A DNA stretch of 64,000 nucleotides from Iris pallida (lineage: Eukaryota > Streptophyta > Magnoliopsida > Asparagales > Iridaceae): NCBI GenBank assembly GCA_029216955.1, contig JANAVB010002199.1, positions 13,084,417 through 13,148,416 of the forward strand. Reading direction: 5' to 3'. How positions within the stretch are numbered: the first letter of the stretch is position 1; every line of letters begins with the position of its first letter. The notes under the pieces are model-generated. The model was given only the letters and a program-made list of their open reading frames with translations. It was not told the origin of the DNA and did no database searches. Position numbers and translations under genes: made by a program. This document shows positions 32,049 to 44,504 of the stretch, in pieces.

Positions 32049-33712
32049 GTACCTATTTTGGATATTTTTGGCTATTTTATGTCCTATTTGGCTGAATTGT
32101 GGCCAGAATGTCTCCCAACTTCCAACATAAAAGTTGTAGATCTTTTCCTTGGCTTCAAGAATATGTTACTAGCTATTTATGCAAGTTTCTCTCATTCATG
32201 ATAATGTAAGGATAGAACATAATAGTGGCCTGTTAAGGAACACTCTTAACAATTAACAAGTAACATGACATGATAGTGGCCCGTCGTGGCGCACTCTTGA
32301 CAAGTAAACCTGACATATAATCTTGAATATTGTTGCGACGGCTATCTTGACATGCTGAGTAAAAACTCGTCTTGACACCATGGGTGATTGTTCTTGAATG
32401 TGCTTGTATAAGCTACCAGTCTCGTCTCGTATCATGTCTAGTACTTGCATCCCTGGTTACCACGGTCAGGGATTCATGCTGAATCTGACTAGGTTAATTA
32501 CTAGATTGATCAAAGTAGCTCATATAGAGAGATGTTTCCAATTACAGGCGATCCCGTTATCCCGGTCACACCTGATGGACTTGTAGTCTGCCGACGAGTA
32601 GGACACATTTCCAGCCCACTGTCATATGGGGCACTTCTCGAAACAAGTAATATGCATACTGTCATGTGTTGCACTCAAAGTCACCTAATAATTCTTGATA
32701 ACTCTTGCATGAACCTCGCCTGGATAACCTGGATAGCTGCAGGGCTTGTGACTGCCAGAACATCTTATTGCATCTTGCTAGTAACTAGGCTTGTGATAAC
32801 CCTAGTTAGTTAAAGTATCAAGCCGTACTCTTTACTTGGCCATGAATATTGGATGGAGTCCAATCCTGTCTAGTCTTATCTAGATCCAGTACATGGCTAT
32901 CTCAGGACATGCTTGCTTACGCTTTACTCTTAGCAATAAATGGCTAGAGACCCGGTTCTGTTCAGGCGAAGGGTTACAACTCCGGTCCTTGTTTGGTTTA
33001 AGGATTGTAACTTAGCTTCCGGAATAGTTCCTCGTCCTCTCGTCATTTGTTGCCTTATTTACATTCCATGTTTTTCTATTATTATTCTTGTTTATGTTCT
33101 GACATGCTGGTTTTAGTTCTTAAGTGAAGCCTCCCTTGTGGCACTTGCTCTTTCTGGGGTCTGATCCAGTTGGTTTTGTATGGCCAAATTTCGGAGCAGC
33201 ACCCGAGGATCTTCCAGCCTTCCAGCCAGATAGTCAACATTAGACATAACTCTGGCAACGAGTGGATTATATTTTGCTCTCCCACTCTATTATAAAGTAT
33301 TCTTTTGAGTCGTCGAGCAAGTGTTAGCTCGTGTTGAATACTTTTATTTCTTGTCTGTCTAAGGGCTGTAACATGATTGACAAATCCTAGGATTGATCAT
33401 GTGTGACTGAAACTCTTGCTAGTCCTCATATTTTGTACGACTAGCTTTATGATCATCTGTATATGAAATGTATAGGATGTCTTACTATTGAATATCTGAT
33501 GGTCTAACATCTTGTAATTATTATTACTTGCTTGAGATTGAGACACTAGGCTTGTTCTAGACCATAAGAGACTGATAGCTTGCAGATAAACCCTCATATA
33601 TCTAGACAGCCATGACCATATATCGAGGTAGAATACACTTCTATATACGTAGCTGGCTGTGTCTGTCCCCCGCTCTCCAGTATTCTGGTTCTGGGACGTA
33701 ACACGGTTTATG

Positions 33713-33731
33713 TGGTGGCCCATGCAGGTCT
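33713..33731 (+). other. Primer-binding site of element B (tRNA-Ile type)
   Basis: TGGTGGCCCATGCAGGTCT, 9 nt after the LTR end. Identical to the site in E. Its complement agrees with my recollection of the plant tRNA-Ile(AAU) 3' end including CCA. Confidence 0.65.
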
Positions 33732-33945
33732 TATAAATCAAGATGTGTGAGGGTTTTACCGAATAGATGTCTCAATCATCACTCGCCTTTGATCTCTACT
33801 CGTGTCTTCTAATATTCCTGAAATCTTGGCCTGATCACATGTTTATATCCTTGATCTATCTTGGTCCTTCCTTAATATTTCCCATATCATTTTCTTCAGT
33901 GGCATTGCTCCTGGTCCTGCAGATCAGCCGGAAGGAGAACCACCA

Positions 33946-35200
33946 GTGAACCAGCCTCAACAAGGAGACCAAGCCCAGCTCTTAGGAGCAGCCTCTCGAG
34001 TTATGCCTTCTGGGGATCCAGAGCCACCAGTTCAGCTAGCTCAGCCTATAGAGCCTGACAATGGAGTCTTGGTAGGACTCATCCGAGAATTGCTCGCCTC
34101 TCAAGATCATCGGGGCGATGCCCTGCACCAGACAGTACAAGATGCTATGGACAGAGTGGGTTACCAAGGTAACAGTACAGCCAACAATTTCAAGTGCTTG
34201 AACCCTCCCTTCTTTGATGGCAGTAAAGATGCTATTGCTGCCGATGCTTGGCTTTAGGACATAGAGGTTATCCTTGAGGCAGCAAGGACTCCAGAGAAAG
34301 AGAAGGTGGCTGTAGTGCACCTACAGTTATTGGACTTAGCCCACACCTGGTGGGCGATGTTAACAGTTGGATTGGCGGCGCCTGTCCTATGGGCAACATT
34401 CAGTGACAAGTTTCAGATCAAGTACTTTGATACAGTGGATCGATATGATCTGCAGATGAGATTCACCAATTTGAAGTAAATGAGTAGGACGGTCGATGGA
34501 TATACGGTCGAGTTTTCAAGACTGAGTCGGTTTGCTCCCACCTTGGTGGCAACCGAGTTGGATCGAGCACAGCGGTTTCAGCAGGGACTCCACTAAAAAT
34601 TATTCTAGCTGTGGAGCAGTTCGAGCATCGGACTTTTGATGCTGTCTTGAGGGCAGCTAGGAGGCACGAGTATACCTCGGAGAGGATCATGGACTGAACC
34701 GAAAGCAGGAAGAGGTCCCATGGACAGAAGAGTCTGTCCTCAGCACCAGCCCCAGCAGCTAGGGCTTTGTCGATTGGAGTTCCCCGAAGGGCGAATTCAG
34801 TTACGTCGGTTCAGCATTCAACACCGACGTACCCTCAGCAGCAGAAGCGGAGGCAGTCTTTCGCAATACACTACACTCATTGTGGAAAGCTAGGACATAT
34901 TATTTCGGAGTGTCACAAAGCACAGGGATTATACTTGGCCTGTAGGGTACCGGACCACATGATAGGGTCCTGCCCGAATAGAGCCAGTTCATCATCGTCG
35001 AACCTAACTAGTCTATCGGTTAGGGGACCACCCCCAGCACCAGTACAGCAGCAGTAGCAGTACCAGCCTTCGAGGCCATTCCCGCCTCAGGTACAAGCCG
35101 TCCAGCAGCAGAGACCCCAGCAATATGCCCAGACCCATGCTCAGATACAGAACCGACAGAGAGGTTTCCAGCAGAGGGGACCCGCACCCAGAGGGCAAGG
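33946..35200 (+). pseudogene. gag of element B
   Basis: The N-terminal part MNQPQQGDQAQLLGAASR is followed by LVGLIRELLASQDHR and the capsid core: FKCLNPPFFDGSKD...AWL, a TAG at 34255, then DIEVILEAARTPEKEKV and LAHTWWAMLTVGL, then a TAA at about 34478 (MRFTNLK* and MSRTVDGYTVEFSRL). Another stop and a frameshift near 34595 precede the basic linker. Two zinc knuckles follow: YTHCGKLGHIISEC and YLACRVPDHMIGSC. In both the first Cys is Tyr. The C-terminus is Gln/Pro-rich. Not functional. Confidence 0.9.
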
Positions 35201-35207
35201 TTAGGCT

Positions 35208-35630
35208 ATGTTTCTGACCGTGGAGGAAGAGTTAGCTTCAAGTGACGTGGTGGTAGGTACCATTCTCGTCAACTCTTTTCCAGCATCAATATTATTTGAT
35301 TCGGATGCATCGTATTCATTTATGTCTGCACGATTCACAACACGGATAGGACTAGAGCTCGAGTCATTATCAGTAAGGCTCAATATACTTACTGGTAACG
35401 GTCTTATGGGAGTAGATAGAGTATTTTTCTCGTGTCGATTCGTAGTTAGCGGTAGAGAGTTTCCCGCTAGGTTGATAGAATTCCCGATGACCGATTATGA
35501 TGTTGTCCTAGGAATGGATTGATTGAAGGAGAAATACGCAAGAATAGACTGTCATATTGGCAGAATTATTTTTGGTATTCCCGGTGAGGCAGAGTTTTCA
35601 TTCTCTAGGGGCAAAGTAGAACCTTCTTGA
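35208..35630 (+). pseudogene. Aspartic protease region of element B
   Basis: Frame MFLTVEEELASSDVVVGTILVNS... with the active-site region reading LFDSDASYSFMS. The family has DSGA there, so the conserved Gly is replaced by Asp. Further on is MTDYDVVLGMD, then a TGA (35521), then LKEKYARIDCH. Retroviral-type protease, inactive. Confidence 0.85.
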
Positions 35631-35636
35631 CCAGTC

Positions 35637-36560
35637 TTGCGAATGGCAGTAGCAGTTCAGTTCCCCAGAATAGTAGAAGAGTTCCCTGATGTATTTTTCG
35701 AAGAGCTTCCAGGCATGCCTCCAGAGAGAAAGATAGAGTTTACTGTTGATTTGCTTTCGGGGACGACACCGATATCAGAGAGAGTCTACATGATGGCACC
35801 TTCAGAGTTGGAGATTTTGTACAAGATGATTGAAGAACTCAGAACCAAGGGATTCATTCGTGCTAGCGGATCGCCTTGGGGAACCCCGATGCTTCTTATG
35901 AAAAAGAAGGATGGTACGTCAAGATTATGTGTTGATTATCGTACCTTGAACTCTGTAACAATCAAGAACAGATATTCTCTAACAAGGATAGATGACTTAT
36001 TTGATCAGCTCAGAGGAGCGACAGTATTCTCGAAGATTGACTTGCGATCAAGGTACCTTCAGATCAGAGTTAGAGAGCAAGACATCCCAAAGACAACATT
36101 CAGATCAAGATATGGACATTGGGAGTTCCTTGTTATGCCATTTGGAGTGACCAATATGCCAGCTGTATTCATGGACCTCATGAATCATATTTTTATGCCC
36201 TATTTGGACCAGTTCGTGGTAGTATTTATAGACAACAACTTAGTCTATAGCAAGAGTGAGGCAGAGCATGAGCAGCATCTTTGTGTAGTTCTTCAGATTC
36301 TCAGGGAATACCAGTTGTACTCGAAGTTCAGTAAGTACGAATTTTGGCTCGATCGCATTTCATACTTAGGTTATATCATCACCAGAGGTGGAGTGGAAGT
36401 TGACCCCCAGAAGATAGCGGCTATAGAGACATGGCCAGTTCCTAGTATCATCGCAGAAGTTCGAAGTTTCTTAGGATTGGCCGGCTATTACCGACGATTC
36501 GTATCAGATTTTGCTCGAATTTCAGCGCCCATGATGCGGTTGACCCGTAAGGATGTGTAG
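35637..36560 (+). pseudogene. Reverse transcriptase of element B
   Basis: An open stretch of 307 codons. RT motifs in order: [54 protein letters not shown] (broad RT domain 2), [17 protein letters not shown], then the catalytic box as [14 protein letters not shown]. The expected FIDD has become FIDN, so a catalytic Asp is lost. It ends with [19 protein letters not shown] and a TAG at 36558, after which the frame continues into RNase H. Confidence 0.93.
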
Positions 36561-37000
36561 TTTGCTTGGACAGTAGAGTGTCAGAGTTTATTTGAGAAGT
36601 TAAAGCAAGGATTAATGATGGCCCCCATTCTTACGCTTCCAGATGGGACGGGAGGATTTTTAGTTTATTGTGACGCTTCAGGTAGAGGATTGGGATGCGT
36701 ATTGATGCAACATGGTAAGGTAGTAGCTTATGCATCACGCCAGCTTCATGACCATGAGAGAAATTATTCTACCCATGACTTGGAGTTAGCAGCAGTAGTT
36801 TTTGCATTGAAGCTTTGGAGGTATTATTTATATGGAGATCGGGTAGAGATTTTCACCGACCACAAGAGTCTTAAGTATGTGTTTACTCAGAAGGATCTTA
36901 ATATACGTTAGCGATGATGGCTAGAGCTACTGGTGGATTATGACATCAACCTGCAGTATCATCCCGGGAAGGCTAACGTAGTAGCAAATGCATTGAGCAG
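36561..37000 (+). pseudogene. RNase H region of element B
   Basis: Contains [29 protein letters not shown] and [12 protein letters not shown], which supply the Asp, Glu and Asp catalytic residues. Two stops (TAG at about 36909, TGA at about 36915) precede [20 protein letters not shown] and ANALSRR. Confidence 0.88.
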
Positions 37001-38130
37001 AAGAGCTGGAGTTTATTTTCTAACAGCACAACCATAATTGTTAGCCGATCTTCAGAAGATGGGGATGGAGATAGTTCTCCCTACCAATGTGGCATTGATG
37101 GCCAACATGCAAGTTCAGTCCAGTATAGTTGATAGGATCAAGATGGCGCAAGCAGCAGATTCCAAGCTTCAGCGGCTCAGAGCAGGGTGTGAAGCAGGAT
37201 GAAGACCAGAGTTATGTATTCACGAAGATAGTACTCTACGACATGGGAGGCGTCTTTGTGTACCTAGTAGTGATATCAGACAGGAGATCATGACAAAGGC
37301 TCACAGTTCTCAGTATTCAATTCATCCCGGTGGCACGAAGATGTACCAAGACATCCGTCAGCATTTCTGGTAGAATGGCATGAAGAGGGAGATAACCCGG
37401 TTTGTCTTCCAATGTTTAGTTTGCCAATAAGTTAAGGCTGAACATCAGAGACCAGTTGGACTTCTTCAACCTTTACCGATCCCAGAATGGAAATAGGAGC
37501 ATATAACCATAGACTTTGTAACTGGGTTACCTAAATCCTCGGCTGGTAGGGATGCTATATGGGTTACCGTTGATCGTCTCACGAAGGTAGCTCATTTTCT
37601 CCCCTTCAGAGTTGGTTAGTTGACGGATCAACTAGCAGAGATGTACCTCAGGCAGATTGTCAGATTGCATGGAGTGCCAATTAGTATCATATCAGACAGA
37701 GATTCAAGATTTACATCACACTTTTGGCAGAGTCTTTAAGAGAGTTTGGGGACTCATCTCAAGTTCAGTTCAGCATATCATCCGCAGACAGATGGTCAGT
37801 TAGAACGTACGATTCAGACTCTTGAAGATATGTTGCGATCTTGTACGTTGGACTTCGGTGGTTCGTAGGAAGATCACATGTACCTAGTGGAGTTCTCCTA
37901 TAACAACGGTTTCCCAGCTAGTATTCAGATGGCACCCTTTGAGGCATTATATGGCAGAAAGTGCAGATCTCCTTTAGCCTGGGATGATGTGGGCGAGAGG
38001 CAGATGCTTGGTCCAGAGATGATAATATAGACAATCGAGGTGGTCAGACAATCTTTGAGTTGCCCAAGATCACCAGCGACATTGGGCTGATTCTTATCGG
38101 CGTCCCCTTGAGTTTTCAGTCGGCGACCAC
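37001..38130 (+). pseudogene. Integrase of element B
   Basis: The HHCC finger is readable as HSSQYSIHPGGTKMYQDIRQHFW, stop, NGMKREITRFVFQCLVCQ. Core motifs are [26 protein letters not shown] and AYHPQTDGQLERTIQTLEDML, then FSYNNGFPASIQMAPFEALYGRKCRSPLAWDD. All three acidic residues are visible, but the frame has many stops, mostly TAG/TAA where CAG/CAA or TGG is expected, and a frameshift before 38131. Confidence 0.88.
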
Positions 38131-38541
38131 GTGTTCCTTAGGATCTCGCCTACCCGTGGCGTCATTCGATTCGACGTATGGAAAAAACTTAGTCCTAGGT
38201 ATATAGGGCCGTTTGACATTCTCGAGCGAGTAGGTGATGTGTCCTATCATCTCGCTCTTCCGCCATCGTTACGTGAGATAAATGACGTGTTCCATGTATC
38301 CCAATTGCGACGGTATATCCCAGATCTGAGCCATATCCTTGATCATTCGGAATTTGTTATTGGTACCAACCTTTCGTATGAGGAAATACCCGTAACCATG
38401 TTGGATCGAAGAGAGAAGGTACTCAAGAACAAGACTATTAGTTTAGTCCATGTTGTTTGGTGTCACCACTCATTAGGTGAGTCAACGTGGGAGCGTGAGG
38501 ATGATATCTGCTCACGATATCCACACATGTTTGGCTCATAA
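38131..38541 (+). pseudogene. Integrase C-terminal domain and chromodomain-like tail of element B
   Basis: 136 codons. KLSPRYIGPFDILERVGDVSYHLALP (GPF/Y region), NDVFHVSQLRRYIPD, then LSYEEIPVTMLDRREKVLKNKTISLVHVVW and GESTWEREDDICSRYPHMF. The final part is the chromodomain type of Tekay/Del chromoviruses, thought to steer integration toward heterochromatin. The frame here is intact to a TAA. Confidence 0.9.
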
Positions 38542-38674
38542 GGTATAATGTCTTCCTTGTGCCTTATGCTTTTAAATTTCTTGCTTACATGAATGATTGC
38601 TTGATTGGTTGCTAGTCGTAGATGGCTTGTGCTTTAGTATAGCTTGTCCCGACATCTCTAGCCTCTTGATTAAA

Positions 38675-38709
38675 TTTCGAGGACGAAATTCTTTTAAGGT
38701 GGGTAGAGT
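38675..38709 (+). other. Polypurine tract of element B
   Basis: TTCGAGGACGAAATTC, then TTTTAAGGTGGGTAGAGT, directly before the 3' LTR. Confidence 0.75.
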
Positions 38710-41300
38710 TGTCACTCTCGTTTTTCGTTATACGTATTTCTAGTGTACGTATGCGGATTTTGACCCGCATTTTATTTACTATATTTTTGTATTTCTTTAT
38801 TTCTTGCCTTAATGTATCTTGGCTAAGGTTGACCTTGGGTTGGGTTGGTCCAACTTGACTTGCTTTGAATGGCTTAGTTTGGTTTAGTTTGATGGTTGGT
38901 TCAACATGTTGAACCATCCCCTCTCTTTATAAAACCCAACCACCCCTTTCTCTGTCTTCATTACTTCCATTTATTTCTTCTCATTTTCCTCCATTACTCT
39001 CCCACCAACCTAGAGAGCTTAGACAAGTGCAACTTGCTTCATGACGGATCTTCTATTTTATTGTTCTATCTTCTTCTCTACATGATTCTAAGCATCTTTA
39101 GAACTTGGAGTTTTCGGTTTGGACGGATGGATTTTTATAGATCTAAGTTTGTAGCCTTTTCGTTTTTTTGGGTTTTGATCTACCAAACTTCATTATTTTC
39201 AAGTTTTTATTGTTCTATGTTATAGAGAATTCAATTTTACCCAAAATGGACCTTTAAAAAGTTAGATTTCGACTTGTTTTGAGGAAGTTATGGCCAAAAT
39301 AAGATTTGGATATTTTCTAAGTTCATCTGTCCTGAATCTGGCAGGGACGATAAATAGTGCCGCATAGTTGCAGCCTGCCGCATAGTACATCCTGTCGTAT
39401 AGTGCCACATGGTGACGCATTCTGCCGCATAGTGTAGCCTGCCGCATAGTGCCGCATGGTGACGCGCCCTGCCGCATAGTATAGCCGGTCGCATAGTACA
39501 GTCTGCCGCATAGTGCCGTATGGTGACGGAGCCTGCCGCATAGTACCACATGGTGACACAGCCTGCCACATAGTACAGCCTGTCGCATAGTGCCGCATAG
39601 TACCGTAGCCTGCGACATAGTACCGTAGAAGGCCGTATAGTGCCGCATAGTGCCTATTTTGGCTGTTTTATGTCCTATTTGGCTGAATTGTGGCCAGAAT
39701 TTCTCCCAACTCCCAACAAGAAAGTTGTAGATCTTTTTCTTTGCTTCAAGAATATGTTACTAGCTATTTATGCAAGTTTCTCTCATTTATGATAATGTAA
39801 GGATAGAACATGATAGTGGCCTGTTAAGGTGCACTCTTAACAAGTAACAAGTAACATGACATGATAGTGGTCCGTCGTGGCGCACTATTGACAAGTAAAC
39901 CTGACATGTAATCTTGAATGCTGTTGTGATGGCTATCTTGACATGCTGAGTAAAAACTCGTCTTGACACCGTAGGTGATTGTTCTTGAATGTGCTTGTAT
40001 AAGCTACCAGTCTCGTCTCGCATCATGTCTAGTACTTGCATCCATGGTTACCACGGTCAGGGTTTCATGCTGAATCTGACTAGGTTAATTACTAGATTGA
40101 TCAAAGTAGCTCATATAGAGAGATGTTTCCAGTTACAGGCGATCCCGTTATTCCGGCCACACCTGATGGACTTGTAGCCTGCCGACGAGTATGGCACATT
40201 TCTAGCCTACTGTTATATGGGGCACTTCTTGAAACAAGTAATATGCATACTGTCATGTGTTGCACTCAAATTTACCTAATAATTCTTGATAACTCTTGCA
40301 TGAACCTCGCCTGGATAACCTGGATAGCTGCAGGGCTTATGACTGCCGGAACATCTCATTGCATCTTGCTAGTAACTAGGCTTGTGATAACCCTAGTTAG
40401 TTAAAGTATCAAGCCGTACTCTTTGCTTGGCCGTGAATGTTGGATGGAGTCCAATCCTGTCTAGTCTTGTCTAGATCTAGTACATGGCTATCTCAGGATA
40501 TGCTTGCTTACGCTTTACTCTTAGCAATAAATGGCTAGAGATCCGGTTCTGTTCAGACGAAGGGTTACAACCCCGGTCCTTGTTTGGTTTAAGGATTGTA
40601 ACCTGGCTTCCGAAATAGTTCCTCGTCCTCTCGTCATTTGTTGCCTTATTTACATTTCATGTTTTCCTATTATTATTCTTGTTTATGTTCTGACATGCTG
40701 GTTTTAGTTCTTAAGTGAAGCCTTCCTTGTTGCACGTGCTCTTTCTGGGGTCTGACCCAGCTGGTTTTGTGTGGCCAAATTTGGAGTAGCACCCGAGGAT
40801 CTTCCAGCCTTCCAGCCATATGGTGAACACTAGACGTAACCCTGGCAACGAGTGGGTTTTATTTTGCTCTCCCACTCTATTGTAAATTATTCTTTTGAGG
40901 CATTTTTCTGCCGAGCAAGGGTTAGCTCGTGTTGAATACTTTTATTTCTTGGCTGCCTAAGGGCTGTAACATGATTGACAAATCCTATGGTTGATCATGT
41001 ATGACTGAAAATCTTGCTAGTTCTCACATTTTGTACGACTAGCTTCATAATCATCTGTATATGAAATGTATGGGACGCCTTACTATTGAATATCTGATGG
41101 TCTAACATCTTGTAATTATTATTACTTGCTTGAGATTGAGCACTAGGCTTGTTCTTGATCATAAGAGACTGATGGCTTGTAGATAAACTTTCATACATCT
41201 AGACAGCCGTGACCGTATATCGAGGTGGAATACACTTCTATATATGTAGCTGGCTGTGTTTGTCCACCGCTCTCCAGTATTCTGGTTCTGGGGCGTGACA
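38710..41300 (+). repeat. 3' LTR of element B
   Basis: TGTCACTCTCG...GGGGCGTGACA. Same palindrome (38898-38915), TATA (38938-38944), GACAAGTGCAA at 39022 and minisatellite (about 39350-39652) as the 5' LTR. ORFs on the minus strand of the minisatellite are repeat artefacts. Confidence 0.92.
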
Positions 41301-41305
41301 ATAAT

Positions 41306-41444
41306 TAGACAAGTATTTTTTTACTGGAGTAGCCCATAGAAGGATTTCAAAAAGTTCTTTAAGGACCTTGAATTTTGTACCCTTAGCGAACTTGGGATTC
41401 AGATTTATCTTGATATTATATATATTAGAATAGTAAAGGAATAA
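41306..41444 (+). other. H interior, second fragment
   Basis: Sequence between the B and F insertions. One frame reads KDFKKFFKDLEFCTLSELG with few stops, but no family was recognised. Its last five bases are the F TSD. Confidence 0.35.
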
Positions 41445-44358
41445 TGTGAAACCCATGTTTTGTAATTTATTAATATTAGTGTTTTGTATTAAATATTAGT
41501 ATTTCTAATATTATTATTATTATTATTTATTTTTGAGTGCAAATGATTTCGAAATAATAACAACGAAGATTTTTGAATTCAGACCCAGACCCGAGTCCGA
41601 ACCCAGACCCAGGCCTGAGCCCGAACCCAATCCCAATTATTTTTGACTTGGTTATTATTATTAATAATAAAAAAAAACTTTTAGCTGGTCCCGTAGGACC
41701 AGCACCCACGTACTTGGCCAACCCACTTTTTCTCACCATTCCTAAAACTCCTCCACACGTTCAAGTCAAACCCCTCCCCCTTTTACTCCTCACCACATCT
41801 CTATCTCCCACGTACAGGAGAAGCTTCTCCTTCTTCTTCTTAAACTCATTCTTTCTCATTTTTCTCTCACAGAACAAAGCTTCCCTCACTCTCTCTCACA
41901 AGTCCAGAGGAGAACTTCACTCTACTTTCTTCTTCCCCTCACCAACTCTCTCTAACTCTCTTCACTCCCAAACCCTCACCCCCAAACCCACTTTCTCTCC
42001 CTCACCCCACGCCAAGCTCACCCGACCGCCAGAGCCCGCGGCCACCCGCGCCAGGCCGACTCCGGCGACCCCTCGGCCAACCGCCCCTTCGGCGCCTCCT
42101 CCCGGCCGACCGTCGACCGACCCTAGCCCGCTGTCCCGGCCGACCACCCTTCGGCCGACCGCTCCCCGCGTCAGCCCGACGCCAGCGCCGCACCGACCCG
42201 CGCCCCTCCGGCGAGCCGCGCCACCCCCTGTGGCCGCTGTCTTTCGTCGCACATCCCCGTGCGGCTTCTCTTTGGCCAGCGCCCCTGGTCGGTTCTCTTT
42301 TCTGGCCGCAACCCCCTGGCCGTGCCCTAGCTTCTGCGTTTTTCAGCGTTCTTCGTCGACGCTTCGAATCAGCGCTGTTTCGGGAATACTTTCGCTGTTC
42401 GGAGCTGTCCTATTCTTTCTATTATTCATCTGAGAGCTCTAGCCGAGCAACCCGAGGTATAATCCCCTGTCCCGCTCATTTTATTTTAGTCGATGATAAT
42501 TATGGTCCCCGATTCCCTTTGGGAATTCGGTTTTAGCGACGTCGTAATTTTTTGGGACTTTCGGAAAAGTCCTGTGAATTGTTTTGGATTCCCAGAATAT
42601 TTTGGGAATGGATTTTTGGTATGTTTTAGCTTTCCGGTAGCGTTCTGTGATTTGTGGAATTGGAATCGGACTTCCGAAATTATTTCGGGTCGTCCCGATT
42701 ATTCTGTGGATTGGTTATGGATTTTAAATATATATAAATTCGGGTTTCTCCCTGGTTTGGAATTTGTAGGAAATTATCGGTGCCAATTCCCAGTTTTTGG
42801 GTTGACCAAAAACAGAGGAGATGCTGCCGGATTTTTCCGTAAATCCTGGATTATTTTAAAAATGAATTAAAAATGATTTTCGGAATTTTATTCGATATTT
42901 GATTTTGGGTGACGACCGTATCGGTCAATGGACCCGGCTAAGTGCAAACGAAACCGGCCCCGCCCGGACGTTGAGGCATTAGCCAAGATGAGGATTGGAC
43001 CATATCTGAGACTCTATTTTATCTCTATATTTTATTATTAAATTCCGTTTATATTTTATTTAATATTTCAGTTTAGGACTAACGACAGTTTGTCTATTTC
43101 AATTTATGTAAATAAATTGTAATGGACATAAGCCCAGCTGGCCGTGGTCTGTAACTGTAATAGCTTAGATTTTCTTGTCATTTCTGGTTTTACGAGTTCT
43201 AATTAAACGATTAAAATAAATAAAAAATATTTTCGTATAAAATTAATTAATATTTTCTCATCTTAAAATTGACCAGTTTATTAATAATTAAAAAGTCACG
43301 TATTTCTCACTAAATAAGAAAAATTAGTTTTATATTTATATTTATAAAAATTACCAAGTTTTCATAAATAATCTGGCATCGACGATGTTTTCCGAATTCA
43401 AAGTTAAAATAACATTTTGCCCTCGTATTAAATCAACGCACCAAATAATCGTGTTTTCTGTGTTTGGTTAATTAAAGAATTAAAATTGGACTAGGACGCA
43501 AATAGAGATTTCAACTAGCGTAGCTAGATTGGTTAACCTGAAATATGAATCAATTTCTCGAATGTAGGAATTCGAGGACGATCCTAATTCCCATCTTGAA
43601 GTCTTCAACTTTCCAGTCCAGTCCATTTTGAGGCAAGTACATTTTGTGTTAGTTTACAATTATTTAGTAATCGTTTTAATGCAAGTTTAAACCACGATGC
43701 AACACGGAACTCTCTCTGAGAGCACTGACTGAAACTATTGTAACTATTGGGGACTGGGGGAGTAGTGTAATGAGTATGACCACATCCAAACTACTGTAAC
43801 TACTGTAACTATATTAGCTTACCCCTCATACACACGGGGATAAGCCGTACCTTACTGTAATAAACCCAAGCCGGTCATATTTTATTGCCTATTCACATCA
43901 CAGAACTATAACTGTTTTAAAACTGTAACTGCTTTATTGTGGATTTCAAAACTATTTAAAAGTGCATGATTCTATTATTATTTCAATTATTAAATTAGCA
44001 TGAATTGTACTTTGCTCCCTCCTGACTGGAGACCCAACATTTTTAGATATCACTGATGAGGCTTTGTTCTGCGATATTTCCAAGGTCCCAACTAGAAGAC
44101 GAGGATTTCGAGACTAATGAGCTGTTTGCCTAGTGTTTTCTTTCCTTCTTGATGTATGTAAAAAATGGTTTAAGTTGTATCTTTCATTTCATTGTAAAAG
44201 TTTAATAAAGTTTTTAAATTTCCCGATGGTGAGTTGTGACAAATATAGTGTTGTTGTATGGTTACCTGCTACTGAACAGCTTACTGCCGCCGTCTCAACA
44301 ACGGTACAGGCTGGGCATGATCCGGTTCGACCCCTTTAGTTGGGATCGGGTCGTGACA
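41445..44358 (+). mobile_element. Solo LTR F (2.9 kb)
   Basis: A single LTR, TGTGAAACCC...GGGTCGTGACA, flanked by a perfect TSD, aataa (41440-41444 and 44359-44363); no interior remains, so LTR-LTR recombination is likely. It has a GC-rich block at about 41995-42330, GAGGCAAGTAC at 43631 and the ending GGGCATGATCC...GGGATCGGGTCGTGACA shared with G. Orientation from the CGTGACA terminus. Confidence 0.88.
41573..42433 (+). other. GC-rich, proline-rich open frame inside solo LTR F (probably non-coding)
   Basis: 286 codons starting MNSDPDPSPNPDPG, then an Arg/Pro/Ala-rich stretch (TPATPRPTAPSAPPPGRPS). No domain is seen. The frame is sustained by CC-rich low-complexity DNA in the U3/leader region. 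An overlapping minus-strand frame is equally long-lived, which argues against coding. Confidence 0.35.
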
Positions 44359-44363
44359 AATAA

Positions 44364-44504
44364 GGATCACATAGCCAACAGGCCAGATATGATCTAAGGT
44401 TTTATTTAGATTGTATGTAGTATGTTTGGGGGATGAGCATATATATAAGGGTAACTTGGAAGAACTATTGGGTAAGTTAGTAATAATAGTATTTTGCTTA
44501 AGAT
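44364..44504 (+). other. H interior, third fragment
   Basis: Sequence between the F and G insertions. No feature recognised apart from the G TSD at its end (44500-44504). Confidence 0.35.

Larger units (their letters stand above)
30570..33703 (+). repeat. 5' LTR of element B (with hAT insertion)
   Basis: Starts TGTCACTCTC and ends GGGACGTAACA. It holds an 18-bp palindrome, a TATA box at 30787, a CT-rich leader, GACAAGTACA at 30881 and a GCATAGTGC-type minisatellite interrupted by the hAT element. Confidence 0.92.
30570..41300 (+). mobile_element. LTR retrotransposon B, Tekay/Del-type chromovirus (degenerate)
   Basis: LTRs 30570-33703 and 38710-41300 (TGTCACTCTC...CGTGACA or CGTAACA) with a perfect TSD, ataat (30565-30569 and 41301-41305). 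After removing the 523-bp hAT insertion the LTRs are 2.60 and 2.59 kb. The interior keeps gag, protease, RT, RNase H, integrase and a C-terminal chromodomain-like tail in chromovirus order, all broken by stops and frameshifts. The tail (LSYEEIPVTMLDRREKVLKN... ESTWERED) is what I expect of the Tekay/Del clade. Confidence 0.95.
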
